Part shown: positions 24,905 to 34,182 of the stretch, piece after piece
Layout: each line of letters opens with the position of its first letter
Numbering within the stretch: the stretch's first letter is position 1
Assembly: GCA_050251735.1 (NCBI GenBank)
Contig: JBFWMF010000005.1
Span: forward strand, 82,469 to 146,468
DNA length: 64,000 nucleotides
Direction of reading: 5' to 3'
DNA from: Desulfitobacterium sp050251735
Lineage (GTDB): Bacteria; Bacillota; Desulfitobacteriia; Desulfitobacteriales; Desulfitobacteriaceae
The notes under the pieces: model-generated
Told to the model about the DNA's origin: nothing
The model's database searches: none
What the model saw: only the letters and a program-made list of their open reading frames with translations
Made by a program: the position numbers and the translations under genes

Positions 24905-27565
24905 TCATTCTATCAAGATCGAGGGGCTTTTCTTAACTTGATCGAGCTGATCTTTTGCCTCAGGCGTTAAAGCATCGCTTAGATAATTACGTTCATTTCT
25001 CTTTGCATCTTGGAAGTCCTGCATCATTCTTTCTTTGGCGCCCTCGATCTCCAATTTCAACTCTCTGGCGGATAACAGGGAACATCCTGCTCCTCTAATG
25101 ATGATTTGTTCCAGACCGTCAGAGGTGGCAACTGTTATATGGTATTTTTTCCGATTGTCATGTGCAAATCTTTCGATATACTGATCTGCAGTCTGGGCCT
25201 CCTTGGTAAATACCAGATGGATATTTTGGTAATCGCTCGCTTCCTCACGATGCCCCTGAACTAGGTGAGCATCAAACACAACGATGATCTGGCACTTGCG
25301 AATCCCCTGATAATTACTGAGAATATCCAGCAACTTCAATCTGGCAGCGTCCATCTGTTCTTCAACCATCTCTTTCAGCTCGGGCCAGGCATGAATAATA
25401 TTATAACCGTCGACCAGAAGATACTCTTCCTTGCTTTCCATTTCTCTGACAGTAGTGCTGGCTGATTCATAATAGCTTTCACGGGCTGTTTTGCGTTTTT
25501 TCCAAGCAGATTTCTTCCCTTGATTGGCATAAAAGGTGCTGTTGATGATTTGATCAATCTCATCTATGCTGATCCATTTCTCTTCTGTATTTTTAGGGTG
25601 GTACTGAACTCCCTCTCCTTCTAAAACAGCTTTATCCTGTAGATAGCTTTCAAGATGCATATGGTTCTTCACTTCATCCCAGGCTACAGAATATCCAGCA
25701 CCATGAGTACAAAAAACTGAACCTGTCGGGTTGGCAAAATCGTTTTCCGCATCATAGCTGATGCTTGCCATGACCTCCGACGCATTGTGGCAGAGCTCGT
25801 ATCCTTTCAGACTGCAAAACAGCCGACCCAGACCTTTAGTATATGCAACTACCTCTTTTTGATAATTCTTCATGGTAATCACCGGTGCGCTACCCACAAG
25901 AACGGACATTTCGTCATTTGTCTGAGCTATTGCGCAAGTACCCCGCATATTCTCAATATCAGTCATGGCTCTGCCGACCATTTTCACTGGTAATTCCAGT
26001 TGAAAGGCATAATAAGGCTCCAACAGGATAGATTCTGCCTCCATCAATCCCTGACGCACTGCTCGGTAGGTGGCTTCGCGAAAGTCACCACCATCTGTAT
26101 GCTTTGTATGAGCTCGACCTGCGACGAGGGTAATTTTCATATCGGTAATCTCTGAGCCGGTGAGAACTCCTTTATGCGCTTTTTCGGCCAAATGAGTTAA
26201 GACAAGTCTTTGCCAGTTTTTACTTAGGATATCCTCACTGCATTCAGTGCTAAACTGCAAACCGCTGCCGGGTTCACCCGGTTCCAATAAGAGGTGTACC
26301 TCAGCATAATGTCGTAAGGGTTCAAAATGTCCTACTCCCTCGACAACATTAGCGATCGTCTCTTTGTAGAGGATTCTTCCCGCATCAAATTCTACCTCTA
26401 CTCCGAAACGCTCACGGATAAGGCTCTGCAGAATCTCAATCTGCACCTCCCCCATGATTTGGGCCTGTATTTCCTGTAACTGCTCATCCCAGACCACATG
26501 CAGCTCCGGCTCTTCTTCTTCGATCTGACGTAATTTGGGGATCATGACTCTGGGGTCACAGTCAGCAGGTAGAATAATCTGATAAGACAGCACCGGTGTC
26601 AAGACCGGTGTATCTGAAGCCTCTTCTATCCCTAACCCCTCTCCCGGTCTCGTTTGGCTGAGTCCGGTGACCGCGCATACTGTACCTGCCTCGATTTCGT
26701 TTACTGCCTCAAATTTTTGCCCGGAGTAGATCCGAATTTGATTCACTTTCTCTTGCCAATCGCCATTTTTCAAGACATCTTTCACCTTAAGTCTACCGCC
26801 GGTAAGCTTCAAGTGAGTAAGACGGTTTCCTTGCTCGTCTCGGGTAATTTTGAATATTTTCGCCCCGAATTCCTGGGGATAATCAGGCACGACACTATAG
26901 TGCATTATGCCCTGCAGCAATTGTTCAACGCCCTCAAGTTTTAAGGCAGAACCAAAAAAACAAGGGAAAACCTTCCGCTTGAGAATAGCTCTTTGAATCT
27001 GTGCAACAGCAATTTTTCCTGTTTCCAAATAATCTTCCAGCATGACTTCATCGCACATGGCTAGCTGATCATAAAATTCCTCCGTGACTATTGGGCTAAA
27101 TTCAATACAACCATCAGACAGCTGCTTCTTTAATTCTTCCCTGAGCTTTTTCTGATCTGTACCCATCTGATCCATTTTATTGACAAATATAAACACAGGT
27201 ATTTGATACTTATCAAGCAACCGCCATAAGGTTTGGGTATGCCCTTGTACCCCATCAGAGCCGCTTACCACTAAAATGGCATAGTCTAAAACCTGAAGGG
27301 TCCTCTCCATTTCCGCCGAAAAATCCACATGGCCTGGAGTATCCAACAGGGTAATCTGAGTCTCGCCCATTTCAAAGATAGCTTGCTTCGCAAAAATGGT
27401 GATCCCTCTTGCACGTTCCAGTTCATATGTATCTAAAAAAGCATCCTTTGTGTCGACTCTGCCTAATTTCCCTATTTTACCGCTTAGATAAAGCATGCTC
27501 TCCGATAATGTTGTCTTGCCTGCATCTACATGTGCTAAGATGCCGATCACTAGGTTTTTCATCAT
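24905..27565 (-). CDS. TetM/EF-G-like ribosomal GTPase fused to a YacP/Rae1-type NYN ribonuclease
   Basis: 886 residues. Residues 1-650 form a translation GTPase of the TetM/TetO ribosomal-protection group: G1 AHVDAGKTT, G2 RGIT, G3 DTPGH, G4 NKMD, then domains II-V. The domain IV loop that reaches the decoding centre is present (HTKHTDGGDF). After a basic linker (about 650-710; KKSAWKKRKTARES) comes a NYN domain (714 to about 845) close to B. subtilis Rae1/YacP: LLVDGYNIIHAWPELKE, VVFDAHLVQGH, TADQYIERFA, ATSDGLEQ, SARELKLEIE. All four acidic catalytic positions are kept (D719, D765, D794, D816). Rae1 cuts mRNA in the ribosomal A site, so the fusion points to GTP-driven delivery of a nuclease to stalled or drug-blocked ribosomes. 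Confidence 0.9.
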   Translation of the reverse strand: MMKNLVIGILAHVDAGKTTLSESMLYLSGKIGKLGRVDTKDAFLDTYELERARGITIFAKQAIFEMGETQITLLDTPGHVDFSAEMERTLQVLDYAILVVSGSDGVQGHTQTLWRLLDKYQIPVFIFVNKMDQMGTDQKKLREELKKQLSDGCIEFSPIVTEEFYDQLAMCDEVMLEDYLETGKIAVAQIQRAILKRKVFPCFFGSALKLEGVEQLLQGIMHYSVVPDYPQEFGAKIFKITRDEQGNRLTHLKLTGGRLKVKDVLKNGDWQEKVNQIRIYSGQKFEAVNEIEAGTVCAVTGLSQTRPGEGLGIEEASDTPVLTPVLSYQIILPADCDPRVMIPKLRQIEEEEPELHVVWDEQLQEIQAQIMGEVQIEILQSLIRERFGVEVEFDAGRILYKETIANVVEGVGHFEPLRHYAEVHLLLEPGEPGSGLQFSTECSEDILSKNWQRLVLTHLAEKAHKGVLTGSEITDMKITLVAGRAHTKHTDGGDFREATYRAVRQGLMEAESILLEPYYAFQLELPVKMVGRAMTDIENMRGTCAIAQTNDEMSVLVGSAPVITMKNYQKEVVAYTKGLGRLFCSLKGYELCHNASEVMASISYDAENDFANPTGSVFCTHGAGYSVAWDEVKNHMHLESYLQDKAVLEGEGVQYHPKNTEEKWISIDEIDQIINSTFYANQGKKSAWKKRKTARESYYESASTTVREMESKEEYLLVDGYNIIHAWPELKEMVEEQMDAARLKLLDILSNYQGIRKCQIIVVFDAHLVQGHREEASDYQNIHLVFTKEAQTADQYIERFAHDNRKKYHITVATSDGLEQIIIRGAGCSLLSARELKLEIEGAKERMMQDFQDAKRNERNYLSDALTPEAKDQLDQVKKSPSILIE

Positions 27566-28060
27566 CTATTTCAAATCCTTCGTTTTGTCTAACTTAGAAA
27601 AATGCAAAGCTCTGAGGCTTGTAGGTCTACTTCTATAATCAATCACTGGCTAAAATTAAAATTCAAATAAAATATCGAAGGAGTTTTCCGATTTCGTCGT
27701 ATTAAATCCCTGAATAATAATCTTATTATTCTCATAAGCCTTATGGATTGAAAATGTATCATGGCTCCTCCTCTCCCACATAAAACCGCATAGAATTCAA
27801 CCTTTATCAATAATAATATCATTTTCAAAGTCGTAAGCCTAATGATTGTGCCAAAGAAAACCTCGCTAGCAGTAAATAACCGCCTGCAAGTTAGCGATTG
27901 CAAGCGGTTATTTACTGATTTTCGTCACATCAGGAGTTCTACTTAGGAGCTCTTTAAGTTTCTACTTAAGAGTACTACAAGTATCAATAGCAGTCGGCCC
28001 GTCGTCTGGTCATTGTTCATCACGCAGACCTCCTTCTCTACCTACCACCACAATAATGCG
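27566..28060. other. 495-bp intergenic region
   Basis: No convincing gene. A minus-strand frame of 86 codons has no family match or ribosome site. The only clear element is the hairpin at 27871-27916. The promoter of the GTPase-nuclease gene must lie in the left part, but no strong -35/-10 pair stands out. Confidence 0.5.
27871..27916 (-). terminator. Hairpin downstream of the DUF5610-like gene
   Basis: Two 19-base arms (AGTAAATAACCGC...; one G-U pair) surround an 8-base loop. It lies 145 bp after the stop of the minus-strand gene at 28061. Confidence 0.55.
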
Positions 28061-28669
28061 CTATTGTTCGTTTTCGTTATTCCCTATCCACTCATCAAAT
28101 TTTTTTAGGGTTTCCTCATAGGTTTTTTGACTAATATCAGGAAGCTCCCCACCCCAAATCTTCTGTGCCTGGGCAAAGCCTTCCTTCACTGCTTCTTTCA
28201 TAGCTTCTGCCTTGCTGGGATCTCCTCCCGTTAGGGCAATCGCAAAATCAAATATCCTCTGAGAGGTCTGTTTAACTCCCCAATATCCTTCCTCTGAAAT
28301 TTCCTCCTGGGCTTTGGCTGCCGTCTCCGGATCTACCTGCACTTTCCCTTCCCGAAGGATTGCATAAATGTCCGTTGCATCGTTCAGCTTATGTCCTTGC
28401 TGCAGCAGCAGTCTCTCCACCAGACTTCTTAGTTGTTCCGTGCGCATTTCCACGTCGGCCTTCAATCTGGAAATAGTTTCAGAATCCGGAGAATACATCT
28501 TGCCAAGAGAATTGTCTACCTTTGACTCACTCGGTTCGTAAGTCGCTGCCACGTCATCAACGGCAGGCTTATTAGCTTCCGACCCTTTATTGTGTGTTGT
28601 TTTTTCGGACTTCAGTCTATTGTCAGTATTCTGATAAGGGCTTACCGGGGTTATTTTATTCATATCCAT
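28061..28669 (-). CDS. DUF5610-like conserved hypothetical protein
   Basis: 202 residues, hydrophilic, no TM or signal. The first 55 residues are low-complexity and probably disordered. The rest is helical with conserved-looking blocks ISRLKADVEMRTEQLRSLVERLL, ISEEGYWGVKQTSQRIFDFA, LTGGDPSKAEAMKEAVKEGF and WGGELPDISQKTYEE. I recall this as a family common in Clostridia and Deltaproteobacteria (DUF5610); function unknown. GGGAGG lies 7 bases before the ATG. Three 17-bp repeats lie just upstream of the gene. Confidence 0.7.
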   Translation of the reverse strand: MDMNKITPVSPYQNTDNRLKSEKTTHNKGSEANKPAVDDVAATYEPSESKVDNSLGKMYSPDSETISRLKADVEMRTEQLRSLVERLLLQQGHKLNDATDIYAILREGKVQVDPETAAKAQEEISEEGYWGVKQTSQRIFDFAIALTGGDPSKAEAMKEAVKEGFAQAQKIWGGELPDISQKTYEETLKKFDEWIGNNENEQ

Positions 28670-28685
28670 TTGATATCCTCCCTTT

Positions 28686-28736
28686 CATGTCATACAATTA
28701 AACATGTCATACAATTAAACATGTCGTACAATTGTT
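28686..28736. repeat. Three tandem 17-bp repeats in a promoter region
   Basis: CATGTCATACAATTAAA occurs twice in direct tandem (28686, 28703) and a third time with four changes at 28720. The block starts 17 bp upstream of the DUF5610-like start codon. It may be a set of regulator sites. The rest of the 320-bp gap to 28989 holds no gene; it has scattered CTTCT/AGAAG short inverted repeats near 28810-28885. Confidence 0.75.
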
Positions 28737-28989
28737 GTTTGATATAATATCTATTTATTATCTATATCGGCAAGAACCACCTTAGACTTAAGCGCCATTG
28801 ACTATGATTTGAAGCCTTCTACCAAAGGAGAAGTTGCCTTCTAAAGAGGGAATCTTAGGGGGTAGACATCTACAGATAGAAGGAATTATTATAACGAATT
28901 ATCAACAGCTAGTTATCAAGCAGGATTTGTCTAACGAAAAGTAGAAAATTAAGTACTATGCTCAAATAAAAACACGAGGGTGATTACTA

Positions 28990-29682
28990 ATGAACGAAGC
29001 ACTTTTTGACCCCATTGCCGCACATTATGATTCTTGGTATGCAACTGCGCTTGGCTCAGCATCTGATCAAGTAGAACGTCACCTAGCCCAGTCCATGTTT
29101 AAGGCACCGGGTCCTCAAGTCCTGGAAATCGGCTGTGGTACCGGACAATATACAAGCTGGCTTGTGCAAGAAGGATATGAAGTCACGGCTGTCGATATTT
29201 CCGCTGAAATGATGACTCTGGCTCAACAAAAGATATCAGAACTAACAAGTAACTATCTTAGCATTAAGCCTGTTCGCTGGTGGCATGCCGATATTACCGA
29301 AGTTTTGGATCAGCTTGAAACCTATGATGGAATTTTTTCAATGACCGCATTTGAATTCGTCCCTGAACCAGAAAAGGTTCTGCAAGAGCTTTTTAAACAT
29401 ATAAAGCCCGGGGGCTGTCTCATGATCGGGCTCATCGCCGGCCAGAGTGCCTGGAGCGAATACTACGCTGAAATAGTTCGCAACAAGCCTACTTCGGTCT
29501 TTGCCCGTGCCGCTCTTTATACTAAGGAAGAGATAGCCTCATGGCAAATCGGTGCACCTATCGAGATGGGCGAATGTCTTTTCTTCCCTCCCCACGTTCA
29601 ATCTACAGCCGAGGCCCTAGCACTTGAGGAAAAAAAAGAAGGTAATCCTGGGTTTGTGGTGGCCAAGTGGGTGAAGGGTTGA
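28990..29682 (+). CDS. SAM-dependent methyltransferase, class I
   Basis: 230 residues. Motif I is VLEIGCGTGQYTSWL (about 45-60), followed by VTAVDISAEMM and a post-I acidic residue; the C-terminal half has the LKPGG-like turn HIKPGGCLMIGLIAG. It resembles UbiE/methyltransferase-11 proteins; substrate unknown. GAGGGTG precedes the ATG. Its stop overlaps the start of the next gene (TGATG), so it is the first gene of a four-gene operon with a repeat protein, a MoxR ATPase and a VWA/HExxH protein. Confidence 0.88.
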   Translation: MNEALFDPIAAHYDSWYATALGSASDQVERHLAQSMFKAPGPQVLEIGCGTGQYTSWLVQEGYEVTAVDISAEMMTLAQQKISELTSNYLSIKPVRWWHADITEVLDQLETYDGIFSMTAFEFVPEPEKVLQELFKHIKPGGCLMIGLIAGQSAWSEYYAEIVRNKPTSVFARAALYTKEEIASWQIGAPIEMGECLFFPPHVQSTAEALALEEKKEGNPGFVVAKWVKG

Positions 29683-30485
29683 TGGAAAACGCCAAACTAA
29701 TCGAAATGATCAAGACCAATCCAAACTCTATCGCCTATCTACCGAATCCCAATGATGAGTTAAAGCTATTGGCTGTTCAGAAAAATGGCCTGACCTTAAA
29801 ATATATCGATCAGCCAACGCTCGAGATGCAGGAATTAGCTATTGCCAATAACGGTCAAGCCATCCAATTTGTCGATAACCCTACAGATGAAATGATGATC
29901 AAAGCAATTCATGATAGCTGGATTAACTTAGAGTATATTAAGAGTCCCAGCGATCAGTTGATCAAATTAGCCCTCGACCAAGCTGGCTGGGCTATTAAAT
30001 ATGTCAAAAATCCAAGTGAAGAGCAGCAATTATTAGCAATACGCAGGAACTACGATTCCTTAAAGTTTATCCAGTCTCCTTGCCCTGTTGCCCAGAAAGA
30101 AGCTGTGAAAATCAGCTATGATGCCTTAAGATACATTAAGTCGCCTACTCACGAAGCAGAACTTCTGGCTATCAAAAATCATGAAAGTGCAATAATCTTT
30201 GTCCATGATTTAGCGAAGGATAAAATTTTAAAGTTTTTAAAAGTTAATATCTTAGTCATAAAATACGTAATCGATAAAGTATCCCAAGCAGAATTAGAAC
30301 AGGTTTTAAAGGAAACATTAGCCCATGAGGATGTTGAAGAAAAATATGTCCGAGATTTTATAAATTGCAATTATATCAATAAAACCAGCGCCCAAATGCC
30401 CATCGACAAAATCATGTTTATCGATCAATATGGAAGTAGAAAGGCAAAAAGAGTCACTGTCGATGAAAAGCTGAAGATGTTATAG
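29682..30485 (+). CDS. DUF4116-like protein of 22-residue repeats
   Basis: 267 residues. Residues 20-175 consist of about seven 22-residue repeats of the form (N/S)P(s/t)-E-x-Q-x-x-A-I-x-x-x-x-x-A-I-x-Y-I/V. Examples are NPTDEMMIKAIHDSWINLEY and NPSEEQQLLAIRRNYDSLKF. They should form a helical solenoid for protein binding, as in DUF4116-type proteins. The C-terminal 90 residues are not repetitive. The ATG at 29682 overlaps the methyltransferase stop. Likely an adaptor or substrate-recognition protein for the AAA-VWA pair downstream (inference). Confidence 0.8.
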   Translation: MENAKLIEMIKTNPNSIAYLPNPNDELKLLAVQKNGLTLKYIDQPTLEMQELAIANNGQAIQFVDNPTDEMMIKAIHDSWINLEYIKSPSDQLIKLALDQAGWAIKYVKNPSEEQQLLAIRRNYDSLKFIQSPCPVAQKEAVKISYDALRYIKSPTHEAELLAIKNHESAIIFVHDLAKDKILKFLKVNILVIKYVIDKVSQAELEQVLKETLAHEDVEEKYVRDFINCNYINKTSAQMPIDKIMFIDQYGSRKAKRVTVDEKLKML

Positions 30486-30499
30486 GAGATGGAGCTAAC

Positions 30500-31624
30500 A
30501 TGAATTTTACCGGCACCTTAAAAAGTGTTGAATTAGTCCTTGCTACCGAAGGAGTCCCTTTAATCGTGGGCGAAAGCGGCATCGGCAAAACAGCTTTAGC
30601 GAAGGAAATTGCTAAAGAAAATCAATGGAGTCTCGTCGTTATCAATGGGAACCTTCTCAAAGAAGGTGAAATCGGCGGTTTACCAACCGTGGAATCTTAT
30701 GTTATCCATGATCAAGAGGAACGGGTTGAAAAGAAAACCACAGTCTATGCCGTGCATCATAAACTTCGAGAAATCGATGAGGAAGTAGTTAAAGGTAGAA
30801 CGGTGCTCTTATTTATCGACGAGATCAATCGCTGTGAACATACCGTCCAGCAGGAACTGATGAATTTAATCTTAAATCGGGAGATCAACGGCTATAGGTT
30901 GCCTAAGAACGTCAAAATCTTGGCTGCCATGAATCCTTCCAGCAAATATGGTGCGGATTTTGATTACCAGGTTGTGGATATGGATGCCGCCCAAGAAAAT
31001 CGCTTTGTGTGGTTACCCATGGAGCCCGATTATAATCAATGGATTGATTGGGCTATGGAGTCCGGAATTCAGGATAAGGTTATCGAGTTTATCTCTACCT
31101 TCCCAGAATATCTGCATAAAATTAATGAGGATGATCTAAGGGCCACCCCCAGAAGCTATGAACGGATTTCTAATAGTTATAAGATCTATTTAGAGAGTCA
31201 AGCCTCCATACCTCGCTCGGTCTTTCTCAATGTCCTCAAAGGAAATGTGGGACGCTTGATCGCCGAAGAATTTATAAGCTTTGTTGAATCTGATCATCAG
31301 GCCCTTATCTCTTATGCAGATGTCTTTTCAGGGCCATCCCTTCCTGAATCTCTCAAGGGGATAATAAAGAAAGAAAGCCACACCCGGCTCTATCGCGCCG
31401 CCAAGAATATTCTCAAAACCTTAGAATCCGCCACCTTGAACGAGGGTGATGATTTAAGCTATTCTGTGAACAGGCTGATCGATTTTCTGAAGCTCTATCC
31501 TGTCGATTTGAAAATCGGTATTATGAAGGATATTAAAAACAGCTATCCTGAAGTCTACAAGCTTGCCATCGAGAATGAGGCGTTTGTCGAATCATATTTT
31601 GAAGCTTATCGTTTAATCAGGTGA
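30500..31624 (+). CDS. MoxR-type AAA ATPase
   Basis: 374 residues. Walker A GESGIGKT (24-31), Walker B LLFIDEIN (103-110), sensor 1 LAAMNPSSKYGADF, and an arginine-finger region at QENRFVWLPM. The C-terminal half is helical lid. It matches the dynein-related/MoxR AAA group that remodels proteins with a VWA partner. AGGAGATGG lies before the ATG. The VWA protein gene follows after 6 bases. Confidence 0.9.
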   Translation: MNFTGTLKSVELVLATEGVPLIVGESGIGKTALAKEIAKENQWSLVVINGNLLKEGEIGGLPTVESYVIHDQEERVEKKTTVYAVHHKLREIDEEVVKGRTVLLFIDEINRCEHTVQQELMNLILNREINGYRLPKNVKILAAMNPSSKYGADFDYQVVDMDAAQENRFVWLPMEPDYNQWIDWAMESGIQDKVIEFISTFPEYLHKINEDDLRATPRSYERISNSYKIYLESQASIPRSVFLNVLKGNVGRLIAEEFISFVESDHQALISYADVFSGPSLPESLKGIIKKESHTRLYRAAKNILKTLESATLNEGDDLSYSVNRLIDFLKLYPVDLKIGIMKDIKNSYPEVYKLAIENEAFVESYFEAYRLIR

Positions 31625-31630
31625 TACTGT

Positions 31631-33076
31631 ATGGAAACAACCTTTGCTAACCAAGTACAAGAGCTTAACCAAAAAGCCGATTTAGTTATCAGTAGCTTTA
31701 TCCAAGCAAAACGCAACTATGGTGATCAAGCCAAGCTAAGCATCCCCCCTGAGTTTGAGGCCGAGTTTTTCAGCCTTGTGGATCAGGTGAATTTGAGTCT
31801 AATGGAGGACGGGGATCACTTTTTTGGCTACTTCTTGTTGCAGATGTCTAAAGAAATACGCTTTGATATCAGCAGTCCTACAGCAGTAAATTTCAAAGGG
31901 GCTAAATATATCATTTATTTTAATCCCATCATTTTTTTAGATCTTACTCTCCTGCAAATGGAGAGCACCATCAAGCATGAAATTCTCCACATCATATCCC
32001 TACATCTCATTAGAGCCAAAGAATTCAAGGGAACCCACAGCAAAACTGCCATCAACATGGCCATGAATATCGTCGTAAACACATTTTTAGAGGATCTCCC
32101 CCCCTATTCGGTGACTCTGAAATGGGTTAATCTGAATTATTCTTTACAGCTTTTGCCTTTCAAGACCTTCGAATATTATGTTGAAGAGCTACAAACGGCT
32201 CTGGACTTATTGGCAGCGGATGAGGAATCTAGGGATGAAAGTGATCTAGAAGAAGACGAGGATCGCCATGATACTGAAGCCGCTGATTACCAACTGAATA
32301 ATGCGATAGCTACCGCCTATGATCCTGCCAAAACCCATGACCTTTGGGAGGATTCCAGTGAGATCGATGCTAAAACCCTGCAAGAATTTACTGAGCAGTA
32401 TATTGCTCAGGCCCAGAAAGGCAGCATTCCCAATTATTTAGAAAACCTAATCTCTTCCTTTAAAAATAACAAGGGGGAGTTGCCTTGGAACCTCTATCTG
32501 AAACGCTTGATGGGATCTGTGGAAAGCAATAACAAGAAGACTGTAACCCGCCGAAATAGACGACAACCCCAGCGCTTAGATTTAAGAGGTCAACTCAGGA
32601 GCCATAAGGCTAACATCATTGTGGCCTTGGATATCAGCGGTAGCATCAGCGATCTGGAATTCAATCAGGCCGTGCAGGAAGTCCTTGCTATTGTTAGGAA
32701 CTATCATCACGAAATCACAATTGTCGAATGTGATAGCGAGATCAGACGCGTCTATACTATCAAATCGGCAAAGGATATTAAAGAGCGAATCAATACCCGA
32801 GGTGGCACACGATTTACCCCGGTTTTTGAATATGCCAATGAGCATAAGGTTAACTTGTTAATCTATTTTACTGATGGTCGTGGCGAAGAGAAGCTCCAAA
32901 CCTTACCTAAGGGGTATAAAACCTTATGGATTATCTCCGGGAGAGGGGATGAACTTTCCTTGCAGGTGCCTTATGGAGTAGTTAAAAGGCTGATGAAGGT
33001 TGACGCAAAAGATGACTCTGTAAGTATGAGTGATGTTAAACGAGATGGCTATTCGATGCAAGATCAAGAACGTTAA
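31631..33076 (+). CDS. VWA-like protein with HExxH metallopeptidase-like domain (DUF2201)
   Basis: 481 residues. The N-terminal domain has HEILHIISLH (H116, E117, H120, plus H125), a zincin-type site, followed by AINMAMNIVVN. An acidic linker (about 195-225) leads to a helical segment and a C-terminal VWA-like domain starting at IIVALDISGSIS with MIDAS residues D334, S336 and S338, and TRGGTRFTPVFEY. It is the natural partner of the MoxR ATPase just upstream. Whether the HExxH site cleaves proteins is not known. Confidence 0.88.
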   Translation: METTFANQVQELNQKADLVISSFIQAKRNYGDQAKLSIPPEFEAEFFSLVDQVNLSLMEDGDHFFGYFLLQMSKEIRFDISSPTAVNFKGAKYIIYFNPIIFLDLTLLQMESTIKHEILHIISLHLIRAKEFKGTHSKTAINMAMNIVVNTFLEDLPPYSVTLKWVNLNYSLQLLPFKTFEYYVEELQTALDLLAADEESRDESDLEEDEDRHDTEAADYQLNNAIATAYDPAKTHDLWEDSSEIDAKTLQEFTEQYIAQAQKGSIPNYLENLISSFKNNKGELPWNLYLKRLMGSVESNNKKTVTRRNRRQPQRLDLRGQLRSHKANIIVALDISGSISDLEFNQAVQEVLAIVRNYHHEITIVECDSEIRRVYTIKSAKDIKERINTRGGTRFTPVFEYANEHKVNLLIYFTDGRGEEKLQTLPKGYKTLWIISGRGDELSLQVPYGVVKRLMKVDAKDDSVSMSDVKRDGYSMQDQER

Positions 33077-33077
33077 T

Positions 33078-33120
33078 AAGCCATAGGGTAGGCTGATTGA
33101 ATCAGCCTACCCTATGGCTT
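33078..33120 (+). terminator. Terminator of the methyltransferase-MoxR-VWA operon
   Basis: Two perfect 20-base arms (AAGCCATAGGGTAGGC...) enclose a 3-base loop and end in CTTTTG. It starts 2 bp after the VWA stop codon. Confidence 0.9.
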
Positions 33121-33174
33121 TTGCAAATATCCATCTGACCTTATAGGCAGGTGGTTTTTATTTATTTATGGTTT

Positions 33175-33900
33175 TTAGCACTTATAAAATTGCGATTGGA
33201 AATAAAGCTCGTGACCATTGCAAGGTGCGTAATAGTATCCTTTTTCTCCCCCGCTCTTGATCTTTGCTAATTTTTCTTGAAGACTGTCGCATTTCGTACC
33301 TATGGTATCTTTTATCTCATTGATCCAAGCCGGAGAGATTGGGTCCATCAGCACGAGATTAATGCTGGCAAACATAGCTTTAGCCTGATCAGTCAATTTC
33401 TTAAGACTTCCTAGCGCGGCCCAAATTTCGATTGAAGAGGCTTCGTCCTGATTGAAGGCTATGAAATGTAGTCTATTGACTTGCTCAGTGAATTCAGGAA
33501 GAGCCCAGGTCTTTGATGAGACGTCAATAAAAACGCGTACTTTGTGTTCCATGCTGTTTTCATTTTGAATGGCCCAGGTAGCCAAACACTCCAGAAAAGT
33601 AATAATTCTTGGAACATACCCACAAGCACAATAATACACACCTGGCTTGCTCGGATTGGTAGCCCAAGAAATATCTGAATCATATGGATTTACAATTGTA
33701 ACGGGATTTTGACGCGACTCTTCCCACATCCTCTTCTCAGAGTCTGTAAGCACAATGTTGATCGAATTCTCTTTGACATACTCTTTGTCCTGAAGGATAG
33801 ACCATATTAACTTTGTTTTTCCAGAGCCTGCCTCGCCCAGAATCAAATGATTCCCGGAAAAAAACTTCTCAAAAGGTTTTACGTTCTGCTCCATTGGCAT
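33175..33900 (-). CDS. Orphan P-loop ATPase
   Basis: 241 residues with Walker A GEAGSGKT (22-29) and a probable Walker B, KVRVFIDVSS. It resembles the ATP-binding core of HerA/TraG-type proteins in size and start (a segment followed by HLILGEAGSGKTKLIWSIL), but I do not recognise a family. Five Cys are present, two as CAC, with one at the very C-terminus. It is a single gene opposite to the MoxR operon. Two ATGs two codons apart are possible starts. Confidence 0.7.
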   Translation of the reverse strand: MPMEQNVKPFEKFFSGNHLILGEAGSGKTKLIWSILQDKEYVKENSINIVLTDSEKRMWEESRQNPVTIVNPYDSDISWATNPSKPGVYYCACGYVPRIITFLECLATWAIQNENSMEHKVRVFIDVSSKTWALPEFTEQVNRLHFIAFNQDEASSIEIWAALGSLKKLTDQAKAMFASINLVLMDPISPAWINEIKDTIGTKCDSLQEKLAKIKSGGEKGYYYAPCNGHELYFQSQFYKC

Positions 33901-34127
33901 TACTTCCTTTCAGAATAATATTGTGAACATCCCCCTAATTGAATTCTATTTAGTTTCTACCTATATAATTCTGCATCGACTTCCATTAACCTCTTACATT
34001 TCAGAAATAAACTAAATATTTTACAAATTTCTTTTTTATATGCGCAATAGCCTCCTTTATCTAAAATACTCAACTATTTCATTGATGGCTACATGGCTTC
34101 ACAACTGAGATTGAAAATAGTGTAAAG

Positions 34128-34171
34128 AAAAAGGCTTAGTAATGCCCTTAAGTGCATTACTAAGCCTTTTT
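34128..34171 (-). terminator. Terminator of the PrpR_N chemoreceptor gene
   Basis: AAAAAGGCTTAGTAATGC pairs perfectly with GCATTACTAAGCCTTTTT around an 8-base loop. T runs occur on both strands; it lies 11 bp after the minus-strand stop at 34183. Confidence 0.88.
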
Positions 34172-34182
34172 CTTGTTCATCG

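Noticed and set aside
27643..27903. 86-codon minus-strand ORF in the 495-bp gap
   Set aside because: No ribosome site, no domain, and it runs into the hairpin at 27871.
28686..28736. CRISPR array
   Set aside because: The 17-bp units are directly adjacent with no spacers and no cas genes are present.
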